Source of the DNA: Pseudovibrio sp. M1P-2-3 | GTDB lineage: Bacteria > Pseudomonadota > Alphaproteobacteria > Rhizobiales > Stappiaceae | Reading direction: 5' to 3' | NCBI RefSeq assembly: GCF_031501865.1 | Contig: NZ_JARRCW010000001.1 | Coordinates: forward strand, 4,044,001 to 4,108,000 | DNA: 64,000 nucleotides | Shown: positions 61,883 through 64,000 of the stretch, one piece after another | Layout of the letters: each line of letters opens with the position of its first letter | Position numbering within the stretch: the stretch's first letter is position 1 | Program-made: the position numbers and the translations under genes | The notes under the pieces: model-generated | The model's database searches: none | The model's input: the letters and a program-made list of their open reading frames with translations, nothing else | What the model was told of the DNA's origin: nothing

Positions 61883-63051
61883 AACCCCGTCCCGATGTCG
61901 TCCTGACCGAAAAGCAGGCCAAACGCCTGAAAGACGATCTGATAACACGTGCCCGTAAGCTGGGCTTCGATGATGTTCGTATAACCACGGCAGATGCTAT
62001 ACCGCAGGCTGCTGCCCGCCTGAGGACCTATATCGACGCTGGCTATCACGCCTCTATGGAGTGGATGCCGGAGACCTATGAACGGCGCTCAGACCCTCGT
62101 AATCTATGGCCCGAAGCACGATCAATCATTACCCTTGCCATGAACTATGGCCCCGATGAAGACCCTATGGCCTTGCAAGACAAGAAAGACAAGGCTGCAA
62201 TCTCCGTTTATGCCCGTAATCGCGATTACCACGACATTATCAAGGGACGTCTGAAGGAGCTGGGTAGTCTGCTTGCTTCAAAAGGCGCAGACATCAAAGT
62301 ATTCATCGACACTGCCCCTGTCATGGAAAAGCCCATTGCCTATAGCGCCGGTTTGGGGTGGCAAGGAAAGCATACAAATCTGGTTTCCCGAAAACTCGGC
62401 TCGTGGTTTTTTATTGGCTCCATTTTCACAACACTGGATTTGCCGCTTGATGAGCCAGAGGTGGACCACTGCGGCAACTGTACCCGTTGCCTGAGCGCCT
62501 GCCCTACAGATGCCTTTCCCGCACCCTATCAGATTGATGGTGGCCGGTGCATTTCATATCTAACCATTGAACATCATGGCCCCATTCCCGATGAGTTCCG
62601 CAAGCCAATGGGAAATCGTATCTATGGCTGCGATGACTGTCTGGCGGCATGCCCTTGGAATAAGTTTGCCCAACTTGCCAGCGAAGCCAAACTGGTAGCC
62701 CGCGAAGACTTAAAGGAACCTCCCCTTTCCCAGTTGCTACAGCTGGACGACCCGTCCTTCCGAAAGTTTTTTTCCGGCTCCCCTGTGAAACGGGTGGGTA
62801 GAAACCGGTTTATTCGAAATGTATTGGTTGCAGCAGGCAATTCCGAAGATGCCAGTTTGCTTCCCCAGATCACAAACCTACTGGAAGACGATGACGAAGT
62901 CGTCAGAGGCGCAGCCGTATGGGCCTTTGCCCAACTCACGGAAGCCAGCCACTTTGCAAAGGTCAAAGCCTCTCAGATCCCGCAAGAACAAAGCGAGGAT
63001 GTGAAAGCAGAATGGCACAAAGGCCAAAACAGTGAGGAGACAGGAAAGTGA
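61753..63051 (+). CDS. queG: Epoxyqueuosine reductase QueG
   Basis: 432 residues if translation starts at ATG 61753, which has AGGTGA 6 bases upstream but lies 130 bp inside the GST gene. Family homology begins around RARKLGFDDVRITTADAIP; no ATG, GTG or TTG occurs in frame between the GST stop and codon 102. Motifs: MEWMPETYERRSDPRNLWPEA, FIDTAPVMEKPIAYSAGLGW, two ferredoxin clusters (CGNCTRCLSACPT and CDDCLAACPW) and a C-terminal HEAT-like tail. It uses cobalamin and Fe-S to make queuosine in tRNA. Confidence 0.93.
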   Translation: MGRGREREKLVRSGEVSPKLSTASLGKDVGNAPVGDLRGSGFLKPRPDVVLTEKQAKRLKDDLITRARKLGFDDVRITTADAIPQAAARLRTYIDAGYHASMEWMPETYERRSDPRNLWPEARSIITLAMNYGPDEDPMALQDKKDKAAISVYARNRDYHDIIKGRLKELGSLLASKGADIKVFIDTAPVMEKPIAYSAGLGWQGKHTNLVSRKLGSWFFIGSIFTTLDLPLDEPEVDHCGNCTRCLSACPTDAFPAPYQIDGGRCISYLTIEHHGPIPDEFRKPMGNRIYGCDDCLAACPWNKFAQLASEAKLVAREDLKEPPLSQLLQLDDPSFRKFFSGSPVKRVGRNRFIRNVLVAAGNSEDASLLPQITNLLEDDDEVVRGAAVWAFAQLTEASHFAKVKASQIPQEQSEDVKAEWHKGQNSEETGK

Positions 63052-63072
63052 GGCTAAATAGCCTCGCCGTCT

Positions 63073-63576
63073 CTATGAGGTAAAAGGAGAAAAAGCCTCT
63101 AGCACTTGTTCGTAAACTCTTTTCTTAAATGGAACGATCAAAGCGGGGAGATTCTGCGCCCTCTCCCATCTCCACTCAGAAAATTCCTGAAGATGTCCAT
63201 CGGGGGGCGTTAGAATATTAATCTCATTATCTTCCCCTTCAAAACGCAAGGCAAACCATTTCTGGGTTTGACCTTTGAACTTTTTTCCGCGCTTTGAATT
63301 AAACTGGACTTCCGGTGGGAACTCGTAGTTGAACCATTCTGAGGCCTCAGCAAGCAAGGAGACGGAACGGACAGACGTTTCCTCATAGAGTTCTCGCTTG
63401 GCGGCTTCAAAAGGGTCCTCCCCTTCATCCAATCCCCCCTGTGGCATTTGCCATGCAAACTCATCGGGTACGGGTGTCTTGTCTCCAAAGCGCTTACCGG
63501 TCCACACCAATCCTTCCCGATTGATAAGCATAATCCCGACACAGGGGCGATAGGAGCGACTGTCAATTGTTGTCAT
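63073..63576 (-). CDS. rppH: RNA pyrophosphohydrolase RppH (Nudix)
   Basis: About 167 residues from ATG 63576 (GAGG 6 bases upstream); an ATG 21 bp further overlaps the next gene. YRPCVGIMLINREGLVWTG, then WQMPQGGLDEGEDPFEAA and RELYEETSV give the Nudix box with its glutamates. FPPEVQFNSKRGKKFKGQTQKWF is the RppH signature. It removes pyrophosphate from mRNA 5' ends to trigger decay. It converges with queG at 22 bp distance. It follows the polysaccharide-deacetylase-type gene with which it is coupled. Confidence 0.94.
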   Translation of the reverse strand: MTTIDSRSYRPCVGIMLINREGLVWTGKRFGDKTPVPDEFAWQMPQGGLDEGEDPFEAAKRELYEETSVRSVSLLAEASEWFNYEFPPEVQFNSKRGKKFKGQTQKWFALRFEGEDNEINILTPPDGHLQEFSEWRWERAQNLPALIVPFKKRVYEQVLEAFSPFTS

Positions 63577-63589
63577 GGAAACCTCGACT

Positions 63590-64000
63590 TCAACCATTAA
63601 TGGCGGCGGAGACTGGGATGAGGGTAATTCCTCGTTCGCTCAGGGTTTTAACCCAGTTTTCAAGCACCTGCAATGTAAGCGGATAGGCCGAAGCACTTCC
63701 TATGGCGAGACCTTCCGTTCGGGATATTTTCTCTAGTTCCTGTAGCTGGCTTTTGATTGCTTCTATTTTTAGTTCCTGATCCAGAACCAGATTTGCCCCC
63801 ACAAACGCCGTTTGGGTTTCTTGCGCTATAAGGCGACTTGATGTGGACGCAGAGCTTCCATCATCCATAAACATAAGCCCCCGCTTTTGAAGCTCCGTCA
63901 AAACCGGTTTCATCACTTCATCATCAACGAAGGTATCTTCACCAGAAGAGTTAATAAGCCCGATATAGTTGGATGTTCTGGACAAGGTCCAAGTCAGAAA
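63590..64000 (-). CDS. Divergent polysaccharide deacetylase family protein (5' part outside window)
   Basis: The frame is open to the right edge; only the C-terminal ~135 residues are here. WTLSRTSNYIGLINSSG, KRGLMFMDDGSSASTSS, NLVLDQELKIEAIKSQL, LEKISRTEGLAIGSASAYPL and LSERGITLIPVSAAI match the divergent polysaccharide deacetylase (YibQ/DUF610) family, often next to rppH and the C-terminal protease ctpA in Rhizobiales. Enzymatic activity of this family is not well defined. Confidence 0.88.
   Translation of the reverse strand, partial: FLTWTLSRTSNYIGLINSSGEDTFVDDEVMKPVLTELQKRGLMFMDDGSSASTSSRLIAQETQTAFVGANLVLDQELKIEAIKSQLQELEKISRTEGLAIGSASAYPLTLQVLENWVKTLSERGITLIPVSAAING

Overview
The window looks like chromosome from a marine-type alphaproteobacterium of the Rhizobiales, Pseudovibrio/Stappiaceae-like. 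The evidence is the right-hand housekeeping block (NDUFA9-type complex I protein, UppP, GST, QueG, RppH, divergent polysaccharide deacetylase), two RirA-type TGA-N9-TCA iron boxes, a DctBD/TRAP system with a sigma-54 promoter, and type VI secretion (T6SS) parts close to those of Agrobacterium. The genus is an inference.

Layout. 1-4486: a glycan locus with an NfrA-like TPR/beta-barrel outer-membrane protein (5' end outside the window), a DUF4434-like lipoprotein and UDP-GlcNAc 2-epimerase WecB; this resembles the c-di-GMP-controlled NGR/N4-receptor exopolysaccharide pathway of E. coli. 4721-5860: an FMN-dependent L-lactate dehydrogenase. 6010-9821: a pile of mobile elements (two unrelated IS630 types and an IS110/IS1111 element), with a ~70-bp dispersed repeat on either side of part of it. 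10508-11293: two tandem paralogous periplasmic proteins of unknown function. 11440-17933: TRAP transporter dctPQM with its DctB/DctD two-component regulator. 18259-21582: TPP riboswitch followed by thiBPQ (thiamine import). 21816-29143: an iron-regulated operon for an aerobactin-like siderophore (MFS exporter, IucD, IucA, IucB, IucC).

29678-42336 is an orphan T6SS cargo island read leftwards: hcp, a small unknown gene, a glycine-zipper effector and its likely immunity gene, vgrG, a DUF2169 chaperone, a DUF4150/PAAR-like toxin and its immunity gene, and an HD hydrolase. A second, broken effector module lies beyond an IS cluster, followed by two duplicated immunity-like genes and a PAAR protein. 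No T6SS structural genes are present.

43520-50284 is a single 2254-residue gene: transglutaminase-like domain, DUF4011, split SF1 helicase with two families of internal repeats, Vsr/REase-like nuclease and DUF3320. It is bracketed by IS3-family fragments and is the best candidate for an unusual (probably anti-phage) system. 50641-58605 is an IS graveyard and integrase region: an IS256 element split by IS630, and a tyrosine recombinase split by another IS630. It ends in an intact integrase next to tRNA-Leu(CAG), which looks like the island's attachment site. From 58942 rightwards the window returns to conserved core genes.
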